A DNA stretch of 64,000 bases from Nautilus pompilius (lineage: Eukaryota; Mollusca; Cephalopoda; Nautilida; Nautilidae). Within the stretch, counting starts at the first letter, position 1; every line of letters begins with the position of its first letter. Made by a program: the position numbers and the translations under genes. The DNA lies in NCBI GenBank assembly GCA_018389105.1, contig JACATO010000930.1, forward strand, positions 310,001 to 374,000, read 5' to 3'. Below the pieces are notes generated by a model that did not search any database, was not told the origin of the DNA, and saw nothing but the letters and a program-made list of their open reading frames with translations. Below, in pieces: positions 46,501 through 59,470 of the stretch.

Positions 46501-47640
46501 AGCTAAATATGTTGCTTTGTTTGTCTGCAGGTTAATAACTACTTATTTGTTATTTTCTACGTTTATTCTCAATAACTGGCCATTCATATAGAGTAGCTAG
46601 TACTAACTGTTGCTGATTCATTTGGATTCTGTAAAAAATGTTTTTCCATTTATATGCAATATATGTCCTCAGTTAATGTTAACTATAGTTGCTTGTTTTT
46701 TTATTGTTCAGATTTATTATACTTACATATCCTGCTAGTTAATATTAACTTTTTTTTTTTTTTTATTTTGTGAAACTATTCCATGCTCTTACCTTTAATA
46801 CTGATCACATAACCAACTTTCTTTGTCTATTTTACTAGTTAGTAGTAACAATGTGAAGCTGCTCAATGTACACTTTTTAAAGAGATGAACCTGGTGTTTG
46901 ATATTAACTGGAAGTAAATGTACACTTTCTGAAGACATGAACCTTGTGGTTAATATTAGCTATAGGTAACTTAGTCCATCTTTTCAGAAGATGTAAATTT
47001 TCTGGTTATATTAAGGTTAATTTACACTTTCTGAAGAGATGAACCTTGCAGTTTATATTTAACTGTACTCAAGTTTCACTTTCCATGATTATTGTATAGA
47101 ATTGTTTACAATGAAGTCCACTGTCCTTTTGCTGATTAAATTGCTTCATGTGTGGTAGGCAACAGCCTGTAAGAATGTTTTTTTGTTTTGTTTTACAATC
47201 TTGTGTAGATTTGTCACAGAAAGTGGTGTACTAATAGCCTTATTGTTTTCTTCAAGAGAAAACTTAATACTGTCTGGTAAGATTTCTACAATGACTTTTA
47301 ATGTACTTACACAGGTTGTGTGCAAAGCTTTATAGCACCCTGAGGATAAATAATCAGTACTGCTTGTTATATTTTATGATAAACTGTTAATGTATTTACA
47401 CAATGCATATTAAAATATAAGTGAAAACCTTTTTAAAATAATGTCTCTTATTTCTGAGAAACTTGAGCTGCCTTACTTATGGTTTGTGTAGCAGTTATAT
47501 TATCAGTAACCAACATGTGAATTATACACCAGGGGCTGCTTTGGTCTCTAATTTTTGGGGTTCTGTTTTTGTAAAGGGCCTAAGTTGATCAAGGCAGAGA
47601 GATGTACAACTGAGATTCTATTGTTGCTAATAAAGTACAC
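43549..47640 (+). other. DZIP1: probable DZIP1 3' UTR
   Basis: AT-rich non-coding DNA after the stop, with several AATAAA candidates (near 44307, 44507, 45202 and 47629). The strongest layout is AATAAA at 47629-47634 followed by a GT/T-rich stretch, which would give a UTR of about 4 kb. An earlier end near 44.5 kb is equally possible. Confidence 0.45.
46868..47075 (+). repeat. degenerate tandem repeat, about four units of 50-57 bases
   Basis: Units begin TGTACACTTTTTAAAGAGAT, TGTACACTTTCTGAAGACAT, a poorer third copy near 46977, and TTACACTTTCTGAAGAGATG. Each continues with GAACCTxGxxGTT and a TATTAACT-like word. Confidence 0.75.
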
Positions 47641-47670
47641 GAGGTAAAGGAGTGTTTCTGGTTTTTAAAG

Positions 47671-47697
47671 TTTTTTTTTTTTTTTTTTTTTTTTTTT
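47671..47697 (+). repeat. T27 homopolymer
   Basis: Twenty-seven T in a row, just after the last DZIP1 poly(A) candidate. It could be the A-tail of a minus-strand retrocopy, but no such copy was recognised beside it. Confidence 0.95.
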
Positions 47698-49965
47698 GGA
47701 TGTCTGGCTGCAGCTTGGAATGCATACTGTCAACCTCATGGTTGGTGATGGTTGCTGAGGAAATACTACAACTCCTGCATCAGTATTTACTGTAAGCCAT
47801 AAGCACAAACCTTTTGTGTTTTTTCTTCCAACAAAACTGCAGTTGTAGGCAATCAGATCATAGCTTTGCACCAAGTCAGCTATTCATAACGACCACACAA
47901 TGCGATTTTATGTATAACTATATTTTAGGAGATATGAAATTCCCTGAAAAGTTACTCCTGTTTGTAACTGGTGCACTACTATTATCCAAGACTGTCATGA
48001 GGGGTAGAATTAATAGAAACTTAGTTTAGGCGTTACATATGATCTCGTGTATGCGTGTGTTGGGAGGGGGGATATTATCAGTTCAATTTTTGAACTTGAT
48101 TAACAATTTATTCCATAAATTTATGATTCTGCTGCTTTATCAGACTGTACTGAACTAAAAAAAAGACAAGCCATAATATTGGTAACTGTAGATAGCTAGT
48201 GGAATTTGTCTATATGCTCAAAAATCCTTAAAAACTACCTTCATTTTGGAAACTGGTAGTGTATTAAATAAACAGTGCAACTTTGGTGATTTCCATTATT
48301 GTCGAGATATCTGTGGACTACAGGGATGTATTCTGTGAAAAGTACTTTTATCTCACATCACTGAAGTTCATTGTCTGAAAATCAACCAGTGAAACAGGTG
48401 ATAGATGTATACTGGTAAACATTATTGTAAAAAAACCACATTTTCATCACCAGAAAATATTTAAAAAAAAACAAAAAAGGGGCAAACTAGAATTCATGAC
48501 GTATAATAAATTTGCTTTTTTTCCTGACTGTCTTGCTCTTTTTAAAGGTACAAATGCACCTAAATCATAACAATAAATTCTATAGTGAGTTAGCCACACT
48601 GAAGAGAAAAAGAAAATCAGATGAATTTTCTTAATTTGTTTTCATATAATTATTTGCTATGTTGTGAATAACTGGCTAGATTATATTTTAATTTATTATT
48701 ACTATTATTGCTATTTAATAGTATTATTGTTTAAACAAGATAATTGTTCTGTATCATCTAAATCTTTTATGTCTACTATAGTATGAATTTCCCCTCCAAC
48801 TTTTTTATTTACATTTATTTTAACAACAGAGTTGTCTCTCAACTCAAATTTATATATCTATTTTTTTGCTTATTTTTAAAATAATTTAATAATTGATAAT
48901 ATTCTTAGTATTAATAATAGTAACTATCAATACAAGTTATAAAAACAACTTTATTTAAAAGTTAATATTGAGATTTTTTAGATGGGGAATTCACTTATCA
49001 AATGAAAATAGTTTCTTTATGTAATATAGAAATCAGTGCCCACTGCAAACAGTAGTCAGCATTCATCTGTTTATTGTTTAACCCATTGGAGACACACTTT
49101 TGGAAGTTTCTGGCCAGAAAGATGGAGAAACTGACTGCTACCATTGATTTGCCAGGATGCTGTTTTATTGAAAGGCCATTGCTGATTGTACATAATATTT
49201 ATGGGGAAAACACTCAGAAAGGCTCTTTTATGGGGCGAATGGATCGGCTTGTCTCATCTTTTCTGCTTCTAGCTTCAGGCCAACGGATCAGTTCTACTGT
49301 CTCCAGAGGGTTGAGCAAAGGTAAAAGAAAATTGCTCTGTTGCTCACAATTTTGGTTTCACCATTCCAGAGAGAGAGAGAGAGGGAGAGCAAACCGCCGA
49401 ACGAGGCTACTGAGAACAGCAAGAACAGTGTCGGAGTGTCCTCTCTCTCTCTCTCCATCTCTCTCTAATATTGAAATGTTATTAAATAGTAAAAGAATTA
49501 TTAAAACTGCTAAAGGAACAAAACAGCACTTGAGTAGAAAGGAGAAAGGGGAATATTACAAACAAAAACCAACATTTTTAAAAGATTGTATTCATAAAAA
49601 TTATGTCTGAGTGAACTAAAGAGAAAAAAAGTGATAATGAAAGGTAATTAGTGCACAGGTGCGCGAGGTACAACAGTCTTTAGTGAAATAGACGACAGGT
49701 TAAAAAAAAGAGAGAAGAACGGCACGGTACAAAATGTTATTAATTTCACAAATCTGATAATATTCCAGCTTTTAATGAACTACTACAACACCGAGATATT
49801 TATTATTCGTTTGCGGTTATTTCACCTCTGTACTGCTCGTCATAGCTTCCGCCGTCATTACCCGTCATGCATCACGCCTAGCAGACTAGCGCTTCCTGTT
49901 AATGTGACTGGCGGGATTTGATTTAATGGACAAGCGTGATTCGAGATACCGCAGATTCTGAAACT
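47698..49965. other. intergenic DNA and upstream region of the next gene
   Basis: Mostly AT-rich, with no exon recognised. It holds a (GA)n/(CT)n inverted pair (49368-49389 and 49439-49467). The last 120 bases are less AT-rich and contain an E2F-like GGCGGGATTT at about 49911, so they are a plausible promoter for the exon at 49966. Confidence 0.5.
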
Positions 49966-50020
49966 ATGGCAGCTTACGATGCAGACGTTCCGTGCTCGGG
50001 ATTCGTCCACAAGCAAACAG
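49966..50020 (+). CDS. candidate first exon of an unidentified gene
   Basis: ATG in good context (ACTATGGCAGC) opens MAAYDADVPCSGFVHKQT, ending in phase 1 at a strong donor CAG|GTATGA. The setting, a CpG-containing and less AT-rich island after a long AT-rich stretch, is that of a gene start. I do not recognise the protein. Its remaining exons must lie further right and may extend beyond the window. Confidence 0.5.
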
Positions 50021-50936
50021 GTATGAGGCTGATATATATATATATATTTTTTTAATTTCCGGGTAGATGATGTAGGTCGGACGCTACACGGGGGGTCTGC
50101 GCCATTTTTTTTTCTCTACCCTACCTTCTTGGTCTGTCGTCTGTTCAACCATACGGGAGCGTCTCTGTTACTTCCCTCTCCCCACCCGTGTGTATATTTG
50201 TTTGCTTTATGTCCGAGTCGGTCTACTCCCACGAACTTTTGTTACCTTCTCTCGTAGACGGCCCGTATCCCTGCCCGTCACTCACTTGTGCTGTCAGCGG
50301 TCTCCGCAAGCCTCCCCCTCCCCCACCTTCTCCCTCTCCTCCGATCTCATCTCACCTTTGTGACATCCCACGGACCTCATAGCAACCTCTCTATAACAAC
50401 CGCCTCTCCTCGCTGTTTCTCTACTAACATCCAGCGATCCAGTAGCCCGAGAGGGGGTTTAGGGGTTGGGGGGGGGCATTTTTCTGCTTAATTTAGTGAC
50501 ACCGACTGCTACTTTTACCTGAACCCTCCCCCCCCCCCCCTGGGTTTTCTCCGACTCCTGTTGCAGTTTGTTAAAATTCTCTGCGAACCAAATATTCTTG
50601 CTTCCAGAAGCTGTGAGCAGCTTAACGACACTCTTTGAGTTTGGGAAAGACCTGAACCGCCAACGTACCTCCCTCCCCCTGTGTAACTTTCCAAACAAAA
50701 AGTTTGGAAGAAGAGAAAAGCAATTTCAAAATCTTGAAATTCTGACTGTTTATAAATATCATAATTGAACCTCTTTTTTATATATAGTAAAATTCTTTAA
50801 AATATTTTATATATCACTAAGAGAAATGAAGTCATTTTTAAGCGAAAATTAAAAAAAACAAACATTTTCTTTGAAACTTCACCCATTCTGTTAATGGGAA
50901 GGTAACCTGATCATTGTGTCTTTCGATGTCTTCCAG

Positions 50937-50990
50937 GTATTGTAACCAGTGCTTGTTTGTCTACAGACAAGTTTACTGGCCACCTATGCT
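50937..50990 (+). CDS. possible second exon of the gene at 49966, option A
   Basis: The acceptor TCTTCCAG ends at 50936. In the phase left by the 49966 exon it reads GIVTSACLSTDKFTGHLCC. No good donor is evident, and the frame runs on into a T-rich stretch, so the end is arbitrary. Confidence 0.2.
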
Positions 50991-52365
50991 GTATCAATTC
51001 CTTTTTTGTTTGTTTGTTTTATCGATTGCTTTTTTTTTTTTTAAATCTTTAGATAACCTTCAAAAACTGAAGATGGCTAATGAGGCAAATTTAATTCATT
51101 TTCATTAAGTCTTCATTTAATGTTTTGATTTTGACACAGGTTCCGTTATCTTAACCTGATATTAATAAACTTTTTTGCTTTGCTTGTTTGTTTTTTTTTT
51201 AATTGTTGCATTTATTAAAATTTGAATTCTTTATTCAGTCAGGTTATTAGTCAATGAGTACTTCAGTCTCCTATTTTGTTTTATTTTGTATTATTTTTAC
51301 CATGTTTTAGAGATTTCAGAAAAAACAACAAAAGTTACACACATTCACTCACTCACTCACTCACGGTTGATGATTAATACTAATAAATAAAACAATCTTC
51401 ATTTGTCTAAGAAATAAGAAGATGCATTGAATTTGTGTGGCGTGTTGATTAAAGAGAAAAATAAAATTTTCTTCAAATTATTGTATAATTAAGAAAAAAA
51501 ATTAGATAAATTAGTGAGTTATAATCAGTAGAGAGAATAAAGTTAAAAATTAGAATGTATTAAATGTCTACCTAACCATTGATCAGTGATGAAGATTGAG
51601 TCAGCAGACCTGGTGTGCTGATGGTATGGATAATACTATACAATAATTGTTCAAAGAAATCAGTAAAAATGTTGATTATTCATTAAAATATTAACCTTTT
51701 CAGTTTGAGTTGATTGTAATGATGATATGGACAGTGATGGGAACAAGACAAAAGATAACTAATAACATTGAACATATTATTATAAAAGAAATTAAAGAAT
51801 AAAATCTAATTTTTAAAATTTACAGTTGCAAAATCTCAATGTTGTTGCATGTTTAAAATTATAAAGTAAATAAAATAATTTCTAATTTAATATTAATTTT
51901 ATAAGTGTCTTATCTATTCTGTACTTAGGTTTCATTGAAATGTGTTATGAAATTCAAATATACAGAAAATAGTAATTTCATGCACATTTCAATTTAACTA
52001 TTAAATGAAAGATATTGCCATTAAAAAGAAGGAAGACATCAGGTTTAGGTGGACAGGTGAGATTTTTCATACTGAACCAAATATTAATTATGGCACAACC
52101 CAAATGACTTATAAAAGTCTCAAAAGGCTTAGACTATAAGATAAATTTCTAAAGCATTATTTTCAAATAAAAGTTCTTAAATAAATCTTTCTTCAGTTTG
52201 TCATCTTTTTTTTCTGTTCGCTGATCTGTTTTTTTGTTTTTTTTTTAATACTGGGGGCAATGATTGATAGTAAATGTAGAAAATCTGTTTAGAAAGTCTT
52301 CTTGGAATTGTTGACCACAATAATAACCAAACTTGGCAATTTAAATTGCATCTTTATTTTTTCAG

Positions 52366-52470
52366 ATATGTCCATCCCAAAATCTGATGAACAGACCAAA
52401 CTGATTAGTGATTCCATTTTGCTTCACCATGTTGACATCACTGAATTCAATTTATGTTTTGTAGTCTTTC
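52366..52470 (+). CDS. possible exon of the gene at 49966, option B
   Basis: The acceptor ATTTTTTCAG ends at 52365. In the required phase it reads DMSIPKSDEQTKLISDSILL then HHVDITEFN, which looks more protein-like than its surroundings. No clear donor follows, so the 3' edge is uncertain. I do not recognise the product. Confidence 0.35.
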
Positions 52471-55400
52471 TAAGATGTTTTTGCGATCTCAAGCTGCATG
52501 CACTGAATTATAGATTTTTATTTTTTGTCTGTGATTAAATTTTAAAGAGACCAAGGAAATAGAAGTTTTCTCTGAGGTAAAATACTGTATCCATGAAGAG
52601 ACATTTGGAGATTAGATGTATGCGTACAGTGCAGATTTCTGGGTAGTTTTAAAACAGCAGCAACAACTTTGAAAGTAAAAATTAAACAGCATGATTTTGT
52701 ATATTTAACTAAAAATTTTTCAGTTTTCTCAACCAAAATAATTAAGCAAGGGACATAACCTTTTCTAAAAATATATAATGTTAACTGTAGTTATGTCTCC
52801 TTAACTGTTTCTCCTTTTTCATGAGAGCAAAAAAAAGAGGTTATGTGTATTTGTTGCTCTGTAAAAGAGTCTGTGGTTCTTCTTTACAATAACAATTAAA
52901 TTTTTTAAAGAAAATAATATCTTACCAAAAGTTTCTTAATTATTTTCTGTAATTAATTAAGTATTTCTATATTTACACCAATCGACTGCATTGATTTACA
53001 GCTGTATATAACGAAGATGGTTCAATTGCTTTTGAGTTACACCTCAGCAATATTTTATCAGAAAAGTTAACTTATTGTAAACAGGATATCGAAATCTGAA
53101 TAAAGTTAGGCAAATATAAAACCTAACATGAATGACAAATTATGAAAATATTAATTGCATACTATTTATTCTTTGGAAGAATTTCTACAGAGTTTTTTTA
53201 ACACTGACATTAACATCAGATCCTTTGAATGACACACTTAATAAAAAATATAGTAAATAAATAAAATATTTGCAACATGCCTTTTGGTGATATTTACAAG
53301 ACACGGAATGTTTGTGATAATTAGTAATTAATTTTCTTTGACTTGATACCATATAAGATGATTATTATCTAAATATACTATCTAAAGTGAAACATGGTAG
53401 TTGAATTTTTTAAGTAAGCAAAATGGTTTTAGTTATTCAGTGGTTACTTTTGTTTGTTGAAAATTTCTCTAAAAACATCTAAAAACTAGGGAACAGCTTC
53501 ACTATATATGTATATATTTTAAAGTTTGTTTTAGAATGGCCTTGATATTTTCTAGCTTTAAATTCCTTCACTTTCTCTTTAATCTGCTTATTTATTTAAC
53601 ACTACCACATTGTTTAACATTGACCCATATTGCATAGCAACTAATTACTCATTGAATGGTCCATTCCAACTTTTCAAGATGTTATGGGTAGGAGCAGTGG
53701 GTAGCATACACCAACTGCTAGCAACAGGGGAACAATGAAGTGTTTTGCTTTGCCAAACAAAGCCCTAAAAATATGATTCCCTGACTTATCATAATTTATC
53801 TGTTGTGTATCTATTTGGATCTAGGGACTAACTTCATTGGGGGGGATGTATAGGAAGTCGTGACATTGCCTCTTGATAATGGAATGAGGACTGAGGCTCC
53901 ACCTTTTGACCAGAGTATCATCACATTGCTACAGTTGAGTGAATAGTTTGTTTTTTTTTTTAAAATTTTTCTTACACTCCTGAACTAGTGGTCTACCTCT
54001 TGATTCCTTGAAGGGCAGTTGACATTTCATCTCAGCTGCAACTTGTGCAACTCAGGCCACTTTTTAATGAAACTGCTTCTGGTGCAACAATGCAAAAATT
54101 GTATGTCAGTTGAGGGAGACATAGAAGTAAATATGGCTACATATATGTTGATGCCCATTTTTGACAGTATAGTACACCAGCATTACACACAATTAGAATA
54201 AAATTCTGGACTTTTTTTTTTTTTTTCATGTCTATTATCTCTGTTGAATAAACTCTTTCACATTCATGATATTTGAATAAGGACAGCTTTTTATAATTCA
54301 GAATTGTAACTTTCTATATAACTGGTCAATGGTTGATTGACTGTACTGCAATTCAGTCCTTAACAGTTAATAAAGTAAAAAGTTTAATTTAAGATGGATT
54401 ATTATGTTTTATGCTGCTTATTTTAATTTTTAAAATTTGTTATACTAAATCAATATATTTTGATAATGCTTATCAAAGTAGTGTGTGTGTGATACTGAAA
54501 CATAATAAAAAAATGTTCTGTTTCAAGAAACATTTTTAAAAAGTTCAGTTTATCTTGCTACGTACATTAAGTGATAAAGTTACTATTAACTAACTAAATT
54601 ATGTGAATTGAATCCTGGTTAGAAATGGCTTGCAATTATTCCTTTCCACTTTCCTTTCCAACCAGCCATGAGATTACTTTTTTGGGTACTCTGGTTTCCT
54701 ATCACATCTAAAAATGAAGAGTTCAAGTAGGTACTTTCTGCTTAGCTGCCTGCTACACTTTAATGTTGGAACCAGGTTTTTGTATGGTTACTATGGGAAA
54801 GATTGAGCACCTGGTCTCATAACTATGACAGCTGGTTATGAAAACAGAACCTGTCTGGGTTTTCATCTTATGTGCTACCTGTGATCCTGAGAGATCAAGC
54901 ACAGCATGTGAATGTTGTTAATGAATGAATTAGACTTTTTTTAAAAGTCTCTTTTACAACTTATGAAGTCAGTGTCTGTAAATTTCAAAGTTAACTGAAG
55001 TCTTGATAATATTTAGATACTATAAAATCCAGCTACATTAATCTGTGATAAGTTTTGAACACCTAAGCTGTGACTCACTCAACTTGTTATTTGTGTTGCT
55101 GTTGAGCCAGCATTTGTCTAATCCATATTGAAATAAATCTTTATTTGTAGTTAACCAAATAAACATTTATCTTCTGCTAAAATTAAAGCAGTCCTTTGCA
55201 AAATGCAATGGAATAAAAGCTGAAGTGTTTTAAAAAAATAGCTTTTGTTATTGTCAGAATCCTTTGTTGTTTTTTATATTCCTTGATTGGTGGTGAGTGC
55301 TGCCATATTTAAAGGTAAATGAGGTTATTAGTGTAATCAGATTTTTAATTAACAAAGGCGGCTGGCACCTTTTCTGTGCAGTTTAGCTTAATGAGTAAAA

Positions 55401-57100
55401 TTTGGAGCAAATTTAGCTTTACAGAAAAAAATTTAGAAGAGCTTTTGTTGTTTAAAAACCAAAAAATCAATAAAGATATGATTATCTATTGCATATTGCT
55501 AAACCAGAATAATTTCTAGTTTTTATTGGCTATCCAGTTCTTAATCCATATTCTCTGTGTAGAAAACTCATAGTATGTCAACTTAAATGTTTTGCTTTCA
55601 TGGCATCAGTCTTATGGAAACCATTTGTCACTGTTAACCAAGAGTTGTGCAGAATGATAGATGTAAACAATAAATAGAAATGCATTCCTTAAAAAAATTT
55701 CACATTGGCAATTGCGAGATATTAGCTTTGACGAAGCAAAATCTTATCTCATAAATTATATTGTCATTGTAGCACCCAACTTTCTACATTTGTGCATTAG
55801 TAATAACTTTTTGTCATTTAATGCATTATATAATCTGAGATTATATTATATGCAAGAAAAACATTCTTAGTTATGAAATGAGATGACATAGTTGTAGGAG
55901 AAAGTTTGAAATTACATTGAGGCTAAAAGGTGAATAATCCTTAAACTGGCTTTGTATTTGGATTATGCCAAATTTAGACACAGGAACTGTTCTGTTTTGC
56001 ATTAAGTACTAATAATAGATCATGCAGAGACAAAGTGTATAAACAAGCAACATTACTCCTAAGATAAATCTTTCTTTTTTTTTTTTTGATGAATCATGGC
56101 ATTGCTTAATTTTCTGTATACAGGAAAGTTATTTTTTCTATAACTGGTTGAATAAAATGATTTTCTTATTGCCTTGTATCAGCAGTCTCATGGCTGGTGC
56201 CATAGAAGGACATCACCCTCACCTCTGATCTTTTTGCAGACCAATTGTCCTTTCCATAGGTTCAAGGGCAGAATGTATGATTTCTGACAACCAGTGTCAT
56301 AACATCACACCAATATAAAAAAATATCTATTTGCATGTGCATGCATGCACACATTACTAGCTGTCAGTCACAAAGTATAAATTCTGGTCCAAATAAACTA
56401 AACTCTGGCCAATTTTTGGGTGCTTTAGTTTACAGTTACAGTAGATTTCAGTTAAGAGTTATATGCAAAGCTTTTTGTCCCTCTCAACTGTCAGCCCTAC
56501 TTAACCAAAGTTAATACAATACATAGACTGTATTGAGTTATTGCAAATAAGACACTGTTAGGAGGAAGCAGTGCACTGAAGCCCTACTTAAATGCAAACA
56601 GTCTTATATCTGTAAATTGTAATTTTTATTAGTGTTTGTATTATTGCATGCTTGTTGTCATCCATCCTCCACTAAAGTTGCATTCATCATGCATTTATAC
56701 TTTTCAGTGTTAAAAAAAAGGAATTAGTTTGCATATATCTGGATTCCAGTGAGTAGTTCGCAGCCAGCTCTCACTGTGTTGCACATGCTCTGGCAAAACA
56801 GAGACAGATGGCGGGCAGCCTATTGATTAATTTAGTAGATGAACTTGGTACTGTACAATAAAGGAGGGACCAGGCACGCACAGCAGCACATACTATGACT
56901 CAACACCGGTTTATTGTAGTCACCAAAGAAAAAAGAGATTCTTTTTTTTATGATGACTTCTAAGTGGAAAAACAGTGCTTAGACAAATGGCTATTTTTCA
57001 AAACAAATGAAAAAAAAAAAGAAGCTTAAAATAGTTTGAAAACCCAAATGAAGATTCAACTGAAACAAGTCATGTGCTGTGTATTAAAGTATATGGTTGC

Positions 57101-57599
57101 AGAGCTTTTAATCTTGGACAGGGAGATTTACTACATGTCCAGCACATGGGTTCTTTGATGGGGCGACCATCCCCATCCAAGCATGTACCCGGATGGCGGA
57201 TTGGGGAATGGTCTCCAGATATGGAGGTTAACTGTGAAATAAGCTGTTCCCAGTCGAATAAGCAGTCATGGACCAAACTGGCATTGGTTCTATCAGGACG
57301 GGGTGGGGAAGCTTGTGGCAGAGCTACTCCTAAAATGCCTAAGTGTGCCATGACGGAGCCAGCAGGTGGGCAAGGGCTGCCTTAAAAGCCCTGCCCTGGG
57401 GTGGCATCCTTGGAGAAACAATCCCCCCCTGTGCTTCCAGGGTAGGATGTATGAGCCAGGAGCTAAGGGCAGGGTAACCCCTACAGAAAACCTAAAGAGC
57501 TGGAAGTTAGAGGTACTGGGCCAGTGTGCGCTCTCTTAACAAACCACAGTACTATGCACCTTACGCCTTGGTGAACGCATAGAAGAAGAAGAGCTTTTA
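57101..57599 (+). mobile_element. retroposon with 10-bp target duplication and (GAA)n tail
   Basis: The direct repeat AGAGCTTTTA occurs at 57101-57110 and 57590-57599 and brackets a 479-bp block that is much more GC-rich than its flanks. The block ends in ATAGAAGAAGAAG, a tail of the kind seen on RTE-type LINEs and the SINEs they move. Overlapping frames on both strands (about 100 codons) are not recognisable proteins. Orientation is plus, from the tail. Confidence 0.8.
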
Positions 57600-57959
57600 G
57601 TGAAAAATCTAGATCAGAAATGAGTAGAAATCACTGATGTTTTATTGGGCAAGGATAAATTATATAGGATTGACAATATGGTAAACTCTGCTGTGCCCAT
57701 CCAACCTGATGACGCATAAATTCCAACTATCATAGTTTTTCTTAGTTTCATTGCTTCCATTATTGTGACACTAATGATTTAATTGTTTTGTTTTCTTTTG
57801 TTTTAAAGTATACAATATGAAACTGGGAGGGGAAAAAAGTACACTTGGAGGCTGTTTAAAAAAACTCTTTGCTCTTGCAAATATCCTATGTAGAGTATCC
57901 CAACAAAGCAAAGTTGCAGGATTAAAGGAATTCCCAAAATGCCTAAAAAAAAAATAATC

Positions 57960-59470
57960 TCATTTATATAGATTTTGGCACAAAAAGGCCTTCATTTACA
58001 GTGAACTTCAGAAGAAACATCAAATCGATGATAACAATTTTGATGTGTTTCTGTAGTATTTGGGGTTTTTTGGCTATTACTACATAACTGTTGATAGAAC
58101 CATGGATATTAGCAGCAAGGAACAGTTATCATTGTGTGAAAGGCATGTGGAGGAAAATGTAATTCTTTAAGAATCATTTGTTTTATATGATGTTCCTTTT
58201 ACAACAGCAAAAACAACATTTTCACAAAAGATGCTCTTGTTAGATTAAACATGCCACTTAATTTCCTTTGTGGCCAATGCTATGATGAGGCTGCAAATAT
58301 GAAAGGACATCTTATAGAGTGCAAGAATGTTCTAAAAGAAACCATGGGTGATCTAGTAAATTGCAGCAACCAGTTTTAATTTAGTCATAGAGGCCTGCCC
58401 CTCTGTTAGTATATGGACTGTTCACAATAACTGCATGACTATGCATTGAATTTTAAGAATGTACAGTTTGGTCCTAGGCCTTAATGCATACAAGATGTGA
58501 GAAACAAGATGGTGGATTTTAAGGTCAAGTACAATAATCAAAGCCATCTTAGGTATACCTTGTGCTAGAGTGTCAGAGCAAAAGTGGCTGAGAAAAATCT
58601 GGAGATGCATAGTGTTTTGGTTGCTTTGAACCATATATCAGGAGATATTTGTAGAGAATTGGCCACAAAAACTCATGCTCTACATGATCAGTTTGAGAAA
58701 GGGAAAAATGTAGTTTTTGTTATTCTCAATCTTAGAGCAGTTAAATTGTGCATTGAAACAAAGCAATCAGTGGAAACATTGATCAAATATCTACAAACAT
58801 TGAGAAATGAGAAACATTTTATAGCCTTGTACCAGATTTTAAGTAAATAAGTACATGTAAAAAATATGTATTAGAGCCTTCAGTATGTATACACAAAAGG
58901 TACCCTGCAAACTTGAGGATTTTGTGAACACTTTTAGGACATTGATATTTTTAGCAGAAGAATTTTCATTTTTGCAGTATTTTTCCAGGTGGTTTGATAT
59001 AACCGTTTCAGAGTTGAATGGACTTTTTTTCTTGGAATTGTTGTCATAAGCCATGTGAATTAGAGGACTTATTGCAGAGATTGGCAACATCTTAAACAAA
59101 TGCCAAATCGGTTATTTAATCTGTCAGTGTAAGAATTCAATTAATTTTTATAAAGATGTTAATTCTCAAAAAAAGCCTCATCTTCAATTTTGCATGGTGA
59201 GCAATATTAATAAAAATAGCATGGCAGTAATATGAGGGACATTGCCGATACATTTATGAGCATGTCGAATGAAACTGAAGTGGACTGCATTTTATGTTTA
59301 ATGCTTGTATTACCAACATCTGCCACAACTGAAGAACAAAGTTTCCCAATGTTGTGCTTACTCAGACATGGTTGCCATTATCCATGACTTAAGAATGCAT
59401 GAAATCCTGGGCTATTGTAAACAAACACCTGAAAGAATCAGATAAACTGAATTTGATCAAAACTTGTGAA
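57960..59470 (+). pseudogene. hAT-like (DUF4371/ZMYM1-type) transposase relic
   Basis: Pieces in order on the plus strand: TVDRTMDISSKEQLSLCERH near 58085-58140, CGQCYDEAANMKGHLIECK near 58270-58325, an open frame at 58584-58850, and a C-terminal LVLPTSATTEEQSFPMLCLL block near 59305-59365. These match, in order, the catalytic Asp region, the CxGQxYDGAxNMxG region and the dimerisation tail of hAT transposases with DUF4371. Many stops and frame changes. Terminal repeats were not found. Confidence 0.75.

Larger units (their letters stand above)
50021..57100. other. intron or intergenic DNA
   Basis: Mainly AT-rich sequence. Items seen: G9 at 50468-50476 and C13 at 50528-50540 near the gene start; (CACT)n at 51344-51364; a SINE-like motif at 54684-54708 (GGGTACTCTGGTTTCC, then TATCACATC); and a hairpin-like ACAATAAA…TTTATTGT pair at about 56858-56920. 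No confident exon apart from the two options listed. Confidence 0.5.

Noticed and set aside
49074..49610. 178-codon open frame on the plus strand
   Set aside because: The middle is coded by (GA)n and (CT)n simple repeats and the rest has no recognisable motif. Most likely chance in a region without stops.
56858..56920. ACAATAAA…TTTATTGT hairpin considered as part of an LTR
   Set aside because: No second copy, primer-binding site or TG…CA borders were seen nearby.
57070..57385. Frames of about 100 codons on both strands
   Set aside because: They sit in the GC-rich retroposon, where stops are rare by composition, and have no protein signature.
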